Under the pieces are notes generated by a model, which searched no databases, was not told the origin of the DNA, and was given only the letters and a program-made list of their open reading frames with translations. DNA of 64,000 nt from Saprospiraceae bacterium (lineage in GTDB: Bacteria > Bacteroidota > Bacteroidia > Chitinophagales > Saprospiraceae): contig JAHDCU010000001.1 of assembly GCA_020629715.1 (NCBI GenBank), positions 496,001 through 560,000 on the forward strand, written 5' to 3'. Below, one piece after another: positions 33,419 to 43,402 of this stretch (positions are counted from its first letter, which is position 1; each line of letters opens with the position of its first letter). The position numbers and the translations under genes are program-made.

Positions 33419-34399
33419 TTACTCAGGCCACTTTTCTTCAATTTCATTCCTAAAGTGATGGATCAGGTCAGTTGCTTTTTGACGAGCACTCATACTTATC
33501 ATTGTACTCTGGGACATTACAGTATCAATATATCCTTTAGAATGGTCACATATGCGAGGATCATGAGATCGTAAATAATTAGGTACATCATATTGCTGAT
33601 ATATCACAGATTGCTTTTCTGATAGTATAAGTATCATCTCATTACTAAACCTAAGCTCATTGAGATAGATTGTTAATTCACCAGCCTCCTCCGATGGATT
33701 GTTCATTTTTTTCAATCCTGTCTCAGTCGATCTTGCCATCTGATCTACAACATTAATAAGATCAGCTTTCAGCCTTTGCAATAATCCGTCATCTTGTTGC
33801 TTGATTTCACTTCTGAAAAAACGTACCTGCTGTAACAGTTCGTTAAACATATTTGGATTCCAGATCTCTACCGTGTTTCTACTCGCGTACCGTTCACTGA
33901 GGTGTTTAGAAAAAACATTAATTGTAGGATGCTCTGCATAGTAATTGATGGACTCAGTGATCTTATCATTACCTAGCTTAGACCAAATAAAAAGTTTCAA
34001 GCCGAGCAGTCTTGGATTCCTAAAATAATAGAATATTGGTATTTCATTGGCAAGATAGTACAGTTCTAGCTGAGGGATTTTATCTATTTGAGATAGATGA
34101 TTAAACCAATTGGTAACATATTGCTCAGCCGTTTCATTTCCTAATCTGATGGTATCCGCCAAAAATGAGTAGGGTAATTCCTCTAATTTATCTTCATACA
34201 CAAAGTAGTCTAATGAGAGCTTATAATACTTGCAAATAACTATGAGCTCGTTTATACTAAAGGAGGTGCGACCATTGAGCTTACTGTAAAGACCACTCTT
34301 TCCAATGTCTAGTATTTTACATAAGTCATCAAGCATAATATGCTTGTGAGTATATCCAGCACGGATTTTGTTTAAAATATTTCGGATTGTTAAGTTCAT
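33419..34399 (-). CDS. HTH transcriptional regulator with large C-terminal domain
   Basis: The 326-residue protein begins with an XRE-type helix-turn-helix (residues 18-65: IMLDDLCKILDIGKSGLYSKLNGRTSFSINELIVICKYY). The remaining 250 residues are helical with no domain I can name. It is divergent from a T9SS protein gene (166 bases between), and that gap holds two large palindromes, so it may control one or both genes. The ligand is unknown. Confidence 0.8.
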   Translation of the reverse strand: MNLTIRNILNKIRAGYTHKHIMLDDLCKILDIGKSGLYSKLNGRTSFSINELIVICKYYKLSLDYFVYEDKLEELPYSFLADTIRLGNETAEQYVTNWFNHLSQIDKIPQLELYYLANEIPIFYYFRNPRLLGLKLFIWSKLGNDKITESINYYAEHPTINVFSKHLSERYASRNTVEIWNPNMFNELLQQVRFFRSEIKQQDDGLLQRLKADLINVVDQMARSTETGLKKMNNPSEEAGELTIYLNELRFSNEMILILSEKQSVIYQQYDVPNYLRSHDPRICDHSKGYIDTVMSQSTMISMSARQKATDLIHHFRNEIEEKWPE

Positions 34400-34463
34400 A
34401 AGTGATTATACGTATTGTGTAAATATAAATATATTTTTGACAATATGGCGTCCGACTTTGCCT

Positions 34464-34498
34464 TATGTTTGAATTATGAATTCATAATTATCTAGATA
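34464..34498 (+). promoter_or_regulatory. -7 box and two adjacent palindromes (operator)
   Basis: TATGTTTG (34464-34471) is a perfect -7 box for the gene at 34566. Directly after it, AATTATGAATTCATAATT (34472-34489) is a perfect 18-base palindrome and TATCTAGATA (34489-34498) a perfect 10-base one. A repressor sitting here would cover the start of transcription. The divergent HTH protein is the natural candidate. Confidence 0.55.
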
Positions 34499-34565
34499 AA
34501 AGGAGATTAGATTGCTCGAAAACTCCCAAAAACATAAGTAGAGCATAACTAATGATTATTAAAAA

Positions 34566-35696
34566 ATGAAAAAGCGAATTACGATGGCTTTGAGCTTTGT
34601 ATTATTGACCTTACTAAGTGTACATGCCCAAGATCAAAAAGTAGATAATCTCTGTCATACAGAGCAATTTTCAGAACGCATTAAAGTGAGCCCTGATGTA
34701 GACTTAGAATCTCTCATCATTACGGACAAGCTTAAATTTAAAACCAAAAAATACACCAAAGACATTTATGAATATTTGAATGATAATGACATGCCAGCTA
34801 GCGATGCTAGCATATATGACACAGAGAATATATTTCCAAAGTGGTACTCATACTCAACCATTACCCGAACAGATGAGCAAGGAATCAGATCATACTACAC
34901 CAATTACTCAAAATACCATAAAGATGGCTGGGTAGGAAGTACTGTATCAGAATCTATTAACGGTAGATATATAGAAGATCCTCGTACAGGAGAGCGATAT
35001 CTGCATAACTATCACACAGAGAGGAGTAAAAAAGCATATTATAACTGGACCGAAAGAGTCACTAAGTATGGATATCTTTATAAATACCGATTTCAATATC
35101 CTACTCGTAAGGTATTATCCTCTCTCACGACGAAGGGATTCAGACTAATAGAATCTAAGAATACTATTACAGTAAGCAACGATGAATACATATTTGAATG
35201 GAACAACGAGACCAAGACCTACACCAAGCAAATATTTGAGTACGGCATACTGGTTAAAACAGTAAAAACTAGCTATGCGTATCATGAAAAACTTGCAGAA
35301 CACCTCATCTCCAATGTACAAACTATAAAACCTGGAACATTCTCCAATGGGGACTGCTATGAGACCATTAGTAATATAAACTATAATAACTACAGCATAG
35401 ACTGTGCAGATACTAATCTCGACGCAAGAAGCGCCGCTCCTAAACAAGAAGCATTATTGGCTCTAGAAATACACCCCAACCCTAGTCATGACTATATCAA
35501 AATACAAATGCCAACAGCAGATCAAGCGGCTAAGCTACAAATATATACTATGAGAGGAGAGATACTGATAGAAAAGAAAACAACTGCTGGTCAGAAACAA
35601 ACAACGATCAACATCAGTCAATTTCCACAAGGTATGTATATGCTTAAAGTCATTCAGGCTAGCAAACAGTACTCCTCATCATTCATCAAACAATAA
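34566..35696 (+). CDS. Secreted protein with T9SS sorting domain
   Basis: The 376-residue protein has a signal peptide (MKKRITMALSFVLLTLLSVHAQ), a central body rich in tyrosine and charged residues without a fold I can name, and a sorting domain from about residue 298 (HPNPSHDYIKIQM...IYTMRGEILIEKK...GMYMLKVIQASKQYSSSFIKQ). It is exported by the type IX system. It is followed after nine bases by a lipase-like gene. Confidence 0.83.
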   Translation: MKKRITMALSFVLLTLLSVHAQDQKVDNLCHTEQFSERIKVSPDVDLESLIITDKLKFKTKKYTKDIYEYLNDNDMPASDASIYDTENIFPKWYSYSTITRTDEQGIRSYYTNYSKYHKDGWVGSTVSESINGRYIEDPRTGERYLHNYHTERSKKAYYNWTERVTKYGYLYKYRFQYPTRKVLSSLTTKGFRLIESKNTITVSNDEYIFEWNNETKTYTKQIFEYGILVKTVKTSYAYHEKLAEHLISNVQTIKPGTFSNGDCYETISNINYNNYSIDCADTNLDARSAAPKQEALLALEIHPNPSHDYIKIQMPTADQAAKLQIYTMRGEILIEKKTTAGQKQTTINISQFPQGMYMLKVIQASKQYSSSFIKQ

Positions 35697-35705
35697 AATC
35701 ATATC

Positions 35706-37358
35706 ATGAAACATACAATAACAATTATAACATCGATCTTATTACCTATAATGTCTATAGCACAAATCGAATCTACATCATCACAACTTATAGAATCAGA
35801 TTGTCTAGGTAATCCTGTAACTATCAGTGAAGAAATATCTCCGGTAGCTCCAATACCTCCAGTATTAGGCTTCTTTGACTCAGATCAAGATGGCATACCG
35901 GATGAAACGGAGGGGACAGGAGACATAGATGGAGATGGTATACCTAATTATCTTGACCTGGATAGTGATGGCGATGGAGTGCCTGATAATGAGGATAAGT
36001 GCTATTCAGAATTTGGAGTGCCTCCTTTAGGATGCGCTGTAGAGCAAGACCGATATATATATTGGCTACATGGATATAAGGGTAATGATCTAAGTCTTAC
36101 CATGCCAGGAAATGATGTAGGTGGTATTAATACCTCAGGAAATACTACAGGCAGATTTAAAGCTATCTCACATTACCCTGACTACAATCCTTCTCAAGGG
36201 ACAATCCAAGAATCAGCGGATGATTTCAATACAGAACTTAGGCAACGTACCATCAACAGAGAAAGTACGGAAAATGACTTTATCATAGCACATAGTCTAG
36301 GTGGATTAGTCTCTAGACAAATGGTAAATCAGATGAGCGCAACGACAGGTAAAAAATTATTCAACGGTTTAATTACTTTCGGTACACCTCATCAAGGTGC
36401 TTATGCCGCGGATCTTTTACAAAATAAGAAATATATCCTTGATGCAGCTTTAGAGGACGCATGTAGAAATCTTTCAAAAGGCCCCATACTTGAGGCAGCA
36501 AATAATCTCACAGGTATTGTAGGATTACTAGCTAAAGTTGGAGTAGGCCTTGGTAAAATTGGCGGAGAAATAGATTTATTCTGTGACTCAGGTTCAGGAA
36601 TCACGTCGGGATTCAATACAATACAACCATTCTTTGAGCAAGGAGTTGAAGCCGATATTAATACAACCGCTGCGCTTTCCATTCCCGATATGGCTACTGA
36701 TCATAATGCTGTTTTTTACGCTATTGAAGACGGACACGACGATGATTCTCTTACACCAAGATTCTTTGGTGCTATACTTGATTCTCCAAGTAATTACCCA
36801 TTGTATCAAGCTGATGTGACAGATGAGACAGGTCTCTGGGAAATTGCTCAAGCAGAAGGTTTTTATCATGCTCACTATGTGATTTACGATACCTTTACAG
36901 AACATGGTGGCTTTTTGGGAATTGATGGATTATTTGACAACTCTGATGAAATAAGAGATGCCTATTGGGATGGTTTTCAATGGTTCCAGAGACTGGATGA
37001 CACATGGCAAGAGCTTATAGGAGCAAAAGAAACTATAATTACTACACCTGATGAATGTTTTCTTATAATCGATACTGAAATTGGCTACGCCGAGGTTCCA
37101 ATCGATTGTAATGAACTAGATCCCAATAACCCTGATCACTGGTGGTCATTTAATTACAGCGTAACCCAAAAACTCTCAGACGGCTTCATCCTAAAAGAAT
37201 CTGCCATGAATGCTCCAGGTGCAAACTATGAACCCAGATTTATGCCAGGATCTAACCATATGCAAATGAAAAATGATAAACAGATGGAAATCGCTGTAGA
37301 TGAAATTTTTGTAAATGGCCTTGGAAAGAACTTCTTTAAAACTGATCCACGAAACTAA
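35706..37358 (+). CDS. Secreted alpha/beta-hydrolase (lipase/PGAP1-like) with calcium-type repeats
   Basis: The 550-residue protein has a signal peptide, a thrombospondin-type-3-like acidic repeat region (residues 57-98: [34 protein letters not shown]), then an alpha/beta-hydrolase with WLHGYKGND near the oxyanion hole (120-127) and the nucleophile elbow AHSLGG (S197). It resembles PGAP1/lipase-type esterases. No T9SS sorting domain is present, unlike the neighbour upstream. It overlaps the next gene by one base (TAATG). Confidence 0.8.
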   Translation: MKHTITIITSILLPIMSIAQIESTSSQLIESDCLGNPVTISEEISPVAPIPPVLGFFDSDQDGIPDETEGTGDIDGDGIPNYLDLDSDGDGVPDNEDKCYSEFGVPPLGCAVEQDRYIYWLHGYKGNDLSLTMPGNDVGGINTSGNTTGRFKAISHYPDYNPSQGTIQESADDFNTELRQRTINRESTENDFIIAHSLGGLVSRQMVNQMSATTGKKLFNGLITFGTPHQGAYAADLLQNKKYILDAALEDACRNLSKGPILEAANNLTGIVGLLAKVGVGLGKIGGEIDLFCDSGSGITSGFNTIQPFFEQGVEADINTTAALSIPDMATDHNAVFYAIEDGHDDDSLTPRFFGAILDSPSNYPLYQADVTDETGLWEIAQAEGFYHAHYVIYDTFTEHGGFLGIDGLFDNSDEIRDAYWDGFQWFQRLDDTWQELIGAKETIITTPDECFLIIDTEIGYAEVPIDCNELDPNNPDHWWSFNYSVTQKLSDGFILKESAMNAPGANYEPRFMPGSNHMQMKNDKQMEIAVDEIFVNGLGKNFFKTDPRN

Positions 37359-38596
37359 TGAAAATGTTGAAACTGATATCATTATGCTTTATCACAAGTC
37401 TATTTTGGGCTTGTGATAAAGATACACCTATGGTCATTGATCCGCAGCCTCCAGTGGTAACAGATACGATCTTTGAACTACAATGGACAAACAGAATTGA
37501 GTTTGATGAAGAAACTGGCGGTGCTGATTATCAATTTATACACAATAATGACTTTATTAATTTTGGCGACCTCAATTATCCAGCAATAATTTACGGGTTT
37601 AATAAAATAGAAGGTGACAAAAGTTGGAAATATGAATACAAAGGTTGGGATAACTCAAATATTGACTATGCATACAAAATCGAGCATATTTTGATTTGTG
37701 TTACTGGTTTCAGAGTATTTGGATTCAACCTTAATCTACAGTCTGTGGAATGGGATCATAATCTATCAGAATTGAATCTTTTAAGAGATTCTGGTAACGT
37801 AGGAGGAAATAATAAATTCTATTTAAATGTATCAGAAAACTTTGACCCATTGGGTGGTTTTGATGAAATTTTATTGGAGTTTGATCCTTACACAGGTGAA
37901 AAAAAAGAAATTGTCAAATATACTCCTACCAACGCAGGGACTACAACACTTTCTCCGCCAGTCTGGAAAAATGGTATCATCTACTACAATCTTTATCCAA
38001 ATGCGGAAGCATCTCCAACCATAAGCAGACAAATGATGGTAGCCTTTGACATGAATACCAATCAAGAGCTTTGGAGATCTTCGGTAACGGATGTATTTGC
38101 ATCCAATAGTTTACACTCTCCCATCATCTACAATGACCTAATCATCACAGGTGGAGATTGGCATATCTATGCCTTCGACATCCATACAGGAGAGCAAGTC
38201 TGGAAATATGAAGAAACCAATACCAATAAACTTGCTATATGGAGTAATACTAATCATCTCATACACGAAAACAAACTATACGTAAATGCAACAGGATTTA
38301 ATGTTACTTGTCTCAACCCTGCTACAGGTGAGCTCATCTGGAATAATCCAATGGGTGGGCCCAATTGTACTGATAATATGGTCTACTACGAGAAAGAAGA
38401 CTTACTCGTATTTACATCTTGGGGCTATGGCTCCGTCATGATCCTAGATGCACTTACGGGGGAGACCATACATCGTGAAAATAGCTATGATGATAGTCCA
38501 TACAATAATGATGTAGTCTATGATCCTGAGATGGATATGTTTTTTACCAGTACTTACAAGCATGCCATGGGATTTAAGGTAAGGAGACCTGAGTAA
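37358..38596 (+). CDS. PQQ-like beta-propeller lipoprotein
   Basis: The 412-residue lipoprotein (signal ending SLFWAC, C19) contains repeated pyrroloquinoline-quinone-type propeller blades (YAFDIHTGEQVWKYE, TCLNPATGELIWNNP, MILDALTGETIHRE). There is no PQQ-binding enzyme site that I can see, so it is probably a binding scaffold or envelope assembly protein. It is translated with the lipase-like gene upstream (one-base overlap). Confidence 0.83.
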   Translation: MKMLKLISLCFITSLFWACDKDTPMVIDPQPPVVTDTIFELQWTNRIEFDEETGGADYQFIHNNDFINFGDLNYPAIIYGFNKIEGDKSWKYEYKGWDNSNIDYAYKIEHILICVTGFRVFGFNLNLQSVEWDHNLSELNLLRDSGNVGGNNKFYLNVSENFDPLGGFDEILLEFDPYTGEKKEIVKYTPTNAGTTTLSPPVWKNGIIYYNLYPNAEASPTISRQMMVAFDMNTNQELWRSSVTDVFASNSLHSPIIYNDLIITGGDWHIYAFDIHTGEQVWKYEETNTNKLAIWSNTNHLIHENKLYVNATGFNVTCLNPATGELIWNNPMGGPNCTDNMVYYEKEDLLVFTSWGYGSVMILDALTGETIHRENSYDDSPYNNDVVYDPEMDMFFTSTYKHAMGFKVRRPE

Positions 38597-39091
38597 GTTT
38601 AAGTCAAAGTCAAAGTGCAAATGCAAGAAGAAGGTGCAAGTCTAAGGATCAAAAGTGATGTTTAAGAGCAAATACAAAGTGATTGATTACAGGCGATCGG
38701 CCTTATACATTTTAGCTTCAAGGCTTTAAAATATCCGTATAAAAGCGCATACTGTCTGAATGTAGCGATAGCGAAATGAGTTTATGCGGTTTAGGATATT
38801 TTGAAGGTTTGAAGCGTTTAGAAATTTATACAGCCTAGAGCTTGCCTCGCCAAAGGCTGGTTTTTGTTTCTTTTTTAGCACATTGTCCGCCTTGGAGGAT
38901 GAAAAAAGAAAAGAACATTCACCAAATGATCTTAATCCACGTGATATGTTCATTTTTTTCAGTCGCTAAAAAAACGAACCAAAAAAAAGCTTGTCAATTA
39001 TAACTCCCTCCAGTCAAACAGTAAATTGACATCAGCCGCCACCTAGATGTAGATCGCAGCAGATATGCAACTGATTTGTATTTATCTAAAT
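38597..39091. repeat. Intergenic region with a long imperfect hairpin element
   Basis: This 495-base gap contains a long imperfect inverted repeat: CTTCAAGGCTTTAAAATATCC (38716-38736) pairs with GGATATTTTGAAGGTTTGAAG (38794-38814), followed by a partly pairing loop. A 16-base piece, TGTCCGCCTTGGAGGA (38884-38899), is the reverse complement of the core of the 1214/1966 repeats. The minus-strand ORF in this gap (KADNVLKKKQKPAFGEAS) looks like a recurrent intergenic element rather than a gene. No real gene is supported. Confidence 0.55.
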
Positions 39092-39529
39092 TCAATATAC
39101 ATACCTCAACCCCTCTTCCCAACCTTCAACATTCAAAATGATCTCTTGGCTTCCCTCAACCCTAAGATCATATAAATCAAAAGAAACTTCTTTAGCAAAA
39201 ACTGCAAGGCACTTTTCTGGATTTTCAAATGAAATTTTAATAAATCTTTGCTCGGGTAAAGATTCTGCAACTCCATCTGAATCATATGCTTCAATCATCC
39301 AACTAGATCCATCACATCCTGATGCTGAAATTCTAATATTTAGGCAATTATCCGTGATATTAACGTCTAACAATGTACCGCTCTCTAAAGATGCTGAATC
39401 GTATTGATCAGTACTTATTATCACCGAATCGTCACAAATATTTTGATAAGGTGGTATAACACAACACTCTTTGGTTTCACAAGCACTGAATAAAAGAATA
39501 AGCATAAATAGTTGTAGAATGTATTTCAT
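39092..39529 (-). CDS. Hypothetical lipoprotein
   Basis: I use the ATG at 39529 (MKYILQLFMLILLFSAC, lipid-modified C17), although an ATG 12 bases upstream is possible. The 145-residue product has further cysteines in ETKECCVIPP and NICDDS and a beta-rich body (WMIEAYDSDG, VSFDLYDLRVEG). I do not recognise the family. It stands alone on the minus strand, ahead of the divergent sucA. Confidence 0.65.
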   Translation of the reverse strand: MKYILQLFMLILLFSACETKECCVIPPYQNICDDSVIISTDQYDSASLESGTLLDVNITDNCLNIRISASGCDGSSWMIEAYDSDGVAESLPEQRFIKISFENPEKCLAVFAKEVSFDLYDLRVEGSQEIILNVEGWEEGLRYVY

Positions 39530-39753
39530 AGGTTTAAGCATAATTTATGTTAAAACGTTTTTGAAGCTTATATGTCGTGATAGTATGCTAGTTTTCATCT
39601 TGGCTTCAGCAGAAAACGAAGTACAATATTTCCTCTGCTATACTCAAACCCACCTAGGTATGCCCTTTAATAATTGAATAAATTCAATTCTTGAGGCATA
39701 TAATAGCACATTTTTAGACACATCTAAAAATCAGCATAATTCTAGTGTTAATA

Positions 39754-39787
39754 TTTGCTTTCTTGCCAAATTATCCCTGTATGTTTA
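39754..39787 (+). promoter_or_regulatory. Candidate promoter of sucA
   Basis: TTTG (39754-39757) and TATGTTTA (39780-39787) are 22 bases apart and 30 bases before the sucA ATG. The -7 box differs from TAnnTTTG by its last base. Confidence 0.45.
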
Positions 39788-39816
39788 CTTAGTACTACAA
39801 AAGAATAAAAACCATT

Positions 39817-42546
39817 ATGAACGATTATTCATACGTATTCAATGCTCATCCTAGTCATATAGAGGCTAAGTATCAAGAATTCAAGGCCAATCCATCACAA
39901 GTAGAAGATGGATGGAGAAGCTTCTTTGAGGGTTTTGAATTTGGTCAATTAGAAGAAAATCTAGATACAGCAGCTGGTTCTAGTTCCAATTTGACAAAGG
40001 AGTTTGGCGTCATGTCGATCATACATGGTTTTAGAGATCGTGGTCATCTTCTGTCTACCACTAATCCTATCAGAAACCGTAGAGATCGTAAACCTCACCT
40101 GGACCTCGGTGATTACGGGCTTTCAGAAGCTGATTTAAAAGAAAAGTTTGCCGCTGGTACAGAGCTAGGTCTTAAAAATGCAAGTCTACAGCAAATCCTA
40201 GATCATCTGCATACACTCTACTGTGGAAATATAGGTGTAGAATATGCTCACATCGAAAACAAAGAGAAAAAGATGTGGCTCCGAGAAAAGTTAGAAGGAA
40301 GAAATATATCTTCTGACTTTGGGCATTCGAGTCATAAAAAGAAAAGAATGCTAGAGAAAATTACGGATGCCGTAGTTTTTGAAAAATTCTTGCATACTAA
40401 ATATGTAGGTCAAAAACGATTTTCACTAGAGGGAGGAGAGACTACCATTGCTGCGCTTGATGCGATTATCAATACAGCAGCTAATGATAAAGTAGAGGAA
40501 GTCATCATCGGTATGGCACATAGAGGTCGTCTCAATGTACTGGCCAATATCATGGGTAAAACCTATGATATGATCTTCAATGAGTTTGAAGGAGCAGCTA
40601 TACCAAATCTTAGTTTTGGTGATGGTGATGTAAAATATCATCTAGGCTTTTCATCTCAAGTTAAGACTATGGACGATAAGACTATCCAGCTCAAGCTTGT
40701 ACCTAATCCATCCCACCTAGAATCTGTAGATCCAGTCGTCGAAGGATTTTCTAGAGCAAAAGCTGATATTCTATACGATAGTGATTATGATAAAATACTA
40801 CCAATACTGATACATGGTGATGCTGCTATAGCTGGTCAAGGAGTCGTCTATGAGACGGTGCAAATGAGCCAACTAGAGGGATATTATACAGGTGGAACTA
40901 TACACTTTGTCATTAACAATCAGATAGGATTCACCACCGATTTTGATGATGCACGTAGCTCTACTTATAGTACTGGTGTAGCTAGTATAGTGCAAGCACC
41001 GGTATTCCATGTCAATGGTGATGATCCTGAGGCTGTAGTATTTGCAGTAGAATTGGCAACCGAATACCGTCAAAAGTTCAACAATGATGTATTCATTGAC
41101 ATGGTTTGCTATCGTAAGCACGGGCACAATGAAGGTGACGACCCTAAGTTTACTCAGCCAGAGATGTATCAGTTTATCAATGCTCATAAAAATCCTAGAG
41201 AAATCTATCTACAGACGCTTCTAGAGCGAGAAGATATTGATAAAGGTACAGCTGATAAAATCGAACAAGACTTTTGGAATGACCTGCAAAATAGATTAGA
41301 TAAGGTCAAGCAGAAGCCATTACCATATGAATATCAAAAACCAGAACAGGCCTGGAGAAGACTTAAAAAGACAACTTCTGATGAGGACTTTGAGAGTTCA
41401 CCTGCAACTGGAATAACTAAAAAATCAATAGACCGAGTACTTGATCATCTCATGACTTTACCCGAGGACTTCAACCCTCTATCCAAGATCAATCGATTGC
41501 AAAAAGGAAAGCAAAAGCTTATCGATGCTCAGACTTTAGATTGGGCTCTTGCCGAGTTACTTGCTTATGGCTCTATTCTGTTAGAGGGTAAGAATGTACG
41601 TATGAGCGGTCAGGATGTCAAGAGAGGTACCTTTTCTCACAGGCATGCCATATTCAATGATGCGAAGACGTATGGTGAGTATAATCGACTCATGGGCATG
41701 GATGATGAGCAAGGTCGTTTTATGATTCACAATTCGCTGTTATCAGAATTTGCAGTACTTGGGTTTGAATATGGATATTCTCTTGCATCACCTAATTCAT
41801 TAGTGATCTGGGAAGCACAATTTGGAGATTTTTATAATGGTGCTCAGACTATCGTAGATCAATATATTACTGCCGCAGAATCAAAATGGCAGCGTATGAG
41901 CGGACTCGTCATGCTCCTACCCCATGGATACGAAGGGCAAGGACCAGAGCATAGTAGCGCAAGGTTAGAACGTTTTCTACAATCATGTGCTCAAAACAAC
42001 ATGACAGTAGCCAATGTATCAACTCCTGCAAACTTTTTTCACTTGCTTAGAAGACAGCTAAAGCGTCCTTTTAGGAAACCACTCGTCGTGATGTCTCCAA
42101 AGTCAATGCTACGTCACCCACTTTGTCTCTCGTCAATAGATGATTTTAAAACGGGTAAAAACTTTCAAGAGATATTAGATAGAGATAACCCAGCTGCCTC
42201 AAAGACTAAGCGTCTTTTACTTTGCACAGGAAAGCTATATTACGATCTAGTACAAGAAAGAGATGAGGCTAAAAAAGATGATGTGGCGATTGTCAGTATA
42301 GAGCAGTTGTACCCTTTCCCAGAAAAACAGATACGTACGATTTTCAAAAAATATAAGAAGGCAGATTGCTTCTGGGTACAAGAAGAAAGTGCCAATATGG
42401 GAGCATGGGGTCATGTACTGCAATACTTCAGAAGAGATCCTATCGAATTGATTTCTAGACCTGCATCGGCTTCACCAGCCACAGGATATAAGAAAGTCCA
42501 TGAAGATCAGCAGAAGGAGATACTTAAAGAAGCGGTTAGCGGTTAG
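39817..42546 (+). CDS. sucA: 2-oxoglutarate dehydrogenase E1 component
   Basis: The 909-residue thiamine-diphosphate enzyme decarboxylates 2-oxoglutarate in the TCA cycle. Typical blocks are MAHRGRLNVLANIMGK, LVPNPSHLESVDPVVEG, HGDAAIAGQGVVYET, the thiamine site INNQIGFTT, and the C-terminal LLPHGYEGQGPEHSSARLERFLQ. Length is that of the full E1. The E2 gene is not in the window. The last codons are part of a heptamer tandem repeat (42532-42559). Confidence 0.97.
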   Translation: MNDYSYVFNAHPSHIEAKYQEFKANPSQVEDGWRSFFEGFEFGQLEENLDTAAGSSSNLTKEFGVMSIIHGFRDRGHLLSTTNPIRNRRDRKPHLDLGDYGLSEADLKEKFAAGTELGLKNASLQQILDHLHTLYCGNIGVEYAHIENKEKKMWLREKLEGRNISSDFGHSSHKKKRMLEKITDAVVFEKFLHTKYVGQKRFSLEGGETTIAALDAIINTAANDKVEEVIIGMAHRGRLNVLANIMGKTYDMIFNEFEGAAIPNLSFGDGDVKYHLGFSSQVKTMDDKTIQLKLVPNPSHLESVDPVVEGFSRAKADILYDSDYDKILPILIHGDAAIAGQGVVYETVQMSQLEGYYTGGTIHFVINNQIGFTTDFDDARSSTYSTGVASIVQAPVFHVNGDDPEAVVFAVELATEYRQKFNNDVFIDMVCYRKHGHNEGDDPKFTQPEMYQFINAHKNPREIYLQTLLEREDIDKGTADKIEQDFWNDLQNRLDKVKQKPLPYEYQKPEQAWRRLKKTTSDEDFESSPATGITKKSIDRVLDHLMTLPEDFNPLSKINRLQKGKQKLIDAQTLDWALAELLAYGSILLEGKNVRMSGQDVKRGTFSHRHAIFNDAKTYGEYNRLMGMDDEQGRFMIHNSLLSEFAVLGFEYGYSLASPNSLVIWEAQFGDFYNGAQTIVDQYITAAESKWQRMSGLVMLLPHGYEGQGPEHSSARLERFLQSCAQNNMTVANVSTPANFFHLLRRQLKRPFRKPLVVMSPKSMLRHPLCLSSIDDFKTGKNFQEILDRDNPAASKTKRLLLCTGKLYYDLVQERDEAKKDDVAIVSIEQLYPFPEKQIRTIFKKYKKADCFWVQEESANMGAWGHVLQYFRRDPIELISRPASASPATGYKKVHEDQQKEILKEAVSG

Positions 42547-42559
42547 TGGTTGGTGGTTG
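42532..42559. repeat. Heptamer tandem repeat GCGGTTA/GTGGTTG x4 across the sucA stop
   Basis: Two copies of GCGGTTA and two of GTGGTTG follow each other; the sucA stop codon lies within the second copy, so the last residues of SucA (AVSG) come from the repeat. Confidence 0.75.
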
Positions 42560-42589
42560 GTGGAAAATAAAGCGCTCATAAGCCAGCTG

Positions 42590-43276
42590 TTATCTAGGCC
42601 CGTTATAAAATACTAGGCTTATACCGATTGATCTAAATCCATCAGTGTACTTACCATCTTCTTGAGCTACTCCAAGATTATCTGCTAGCGCAGTGATATC
42701 AGTTTTGCCCCATGGCATTTCTACATATGGTACTAACGTAAATGATAGTCGTCCTTGGCTTGGCAAACGATACATGAGATAAAACCTACTAGAGTAATTA
42801 GATTCTTCAACGATCCCGATTCTCAGATCATCATCATTTGGGACATCTGTACGTATACTGACCTTTCTAGTTCCAAAGGTAAATCCATACCCAAAGTCAC
42901 CGAAAAGAGTTTGATATCCCAAACTATAGCTGCGTACCCCATAAAACAATCGATTTCTGAATACATCACTTGAGAATGGATCAACTCCAGCTGCTTCATG
43001 ATTTTTATTACCCGTCTGAAAGGAAAATTCTAGTGCAGATCGTCCCATTTTGTATCTGAGACCAATTGTAAGACCACTAACTAAACTTAAAGACTTCATT
43101 TCTTCCTCAAAAAAACCTACGTCTTGATTATAATCTGAAATGATCTTATCTAGTGAAGAAGGATTGAAATATGACAAGTCATATCCTACTTTAAGATTAA
43201 TCTGAGCCATTGTCCCAAAGGAGCAGAATAGGAAGATAATTAGTATTACCTCAATTTTGACATTATTAATCCTCAT
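42590..43276 (-). CDS. Outer-membrane beta-barrel hypothetical protein
   Basis: The 228-residue protein has a signal peptide (ending SFGTMAQ) and alternating strands (LKVGYDLSYF, GLTIGLRYKMG, ALEFSFQTGN, SLGYQTLFGDFGYGFTFGTRK, FYLMYRLPSQG, LSFTLVPYVEMPWG, SIGISLVFYN), the pattern of a small outer-membrane barrel. The partner is unknown. It converges on sucA and is monocistronic. Confidence 0.75.
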   Translation of the reverse strand: MRINNVKIEVILIIFLFCSFGTMAQINLKVGYDLSYFNPSSLDKIISDYNQDVGFFEEEMKSLSLVSGLTIGLRYKMGRSALEFSFQTGNKNHEAAGVDPFSSDVFRNRLFYGVRSYSLGYQTLFGDFGYGFTFGTRKVSIRTDVPNDDDLRIGIVEESNYSSRFYLMYRLPSQGRLSFTLVPYVEMPWGKTDITALADNLGVAQEDGKYTDGFRSIGISLVFYNGPR

Positions 43277-43369
43277 AGAGTAAAGGTATTACTTAAAATT
43301 CAAACTTGATAAACTGAAATGATCAATCCCAATATTCTAAAATGGTATAATCAAAAAATCCAAAAAAAT

Positions 43370-43377
43370 TATCTTTG
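43370..43377 (+). promoter_or_regulatory. -7 promoter box of the TMTC-like gene
   Basis: TATCTTTG fits TAnnTTTG exactly and lies 25 bases before the start codon. No clear -33 TTG is seen at the usual distance. Confidence 0.45.
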
Positions 43378-43402
43378 ACAAAGCTTTACTTAAAATGATC
43401 TC

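Noticed and set aside
38726-38953. Minus-strand gene of 75 codons
   Set aside because: It covers a long inverted repeat, has no start context or homologue I trust, and looks like a repetitive intergenic element.
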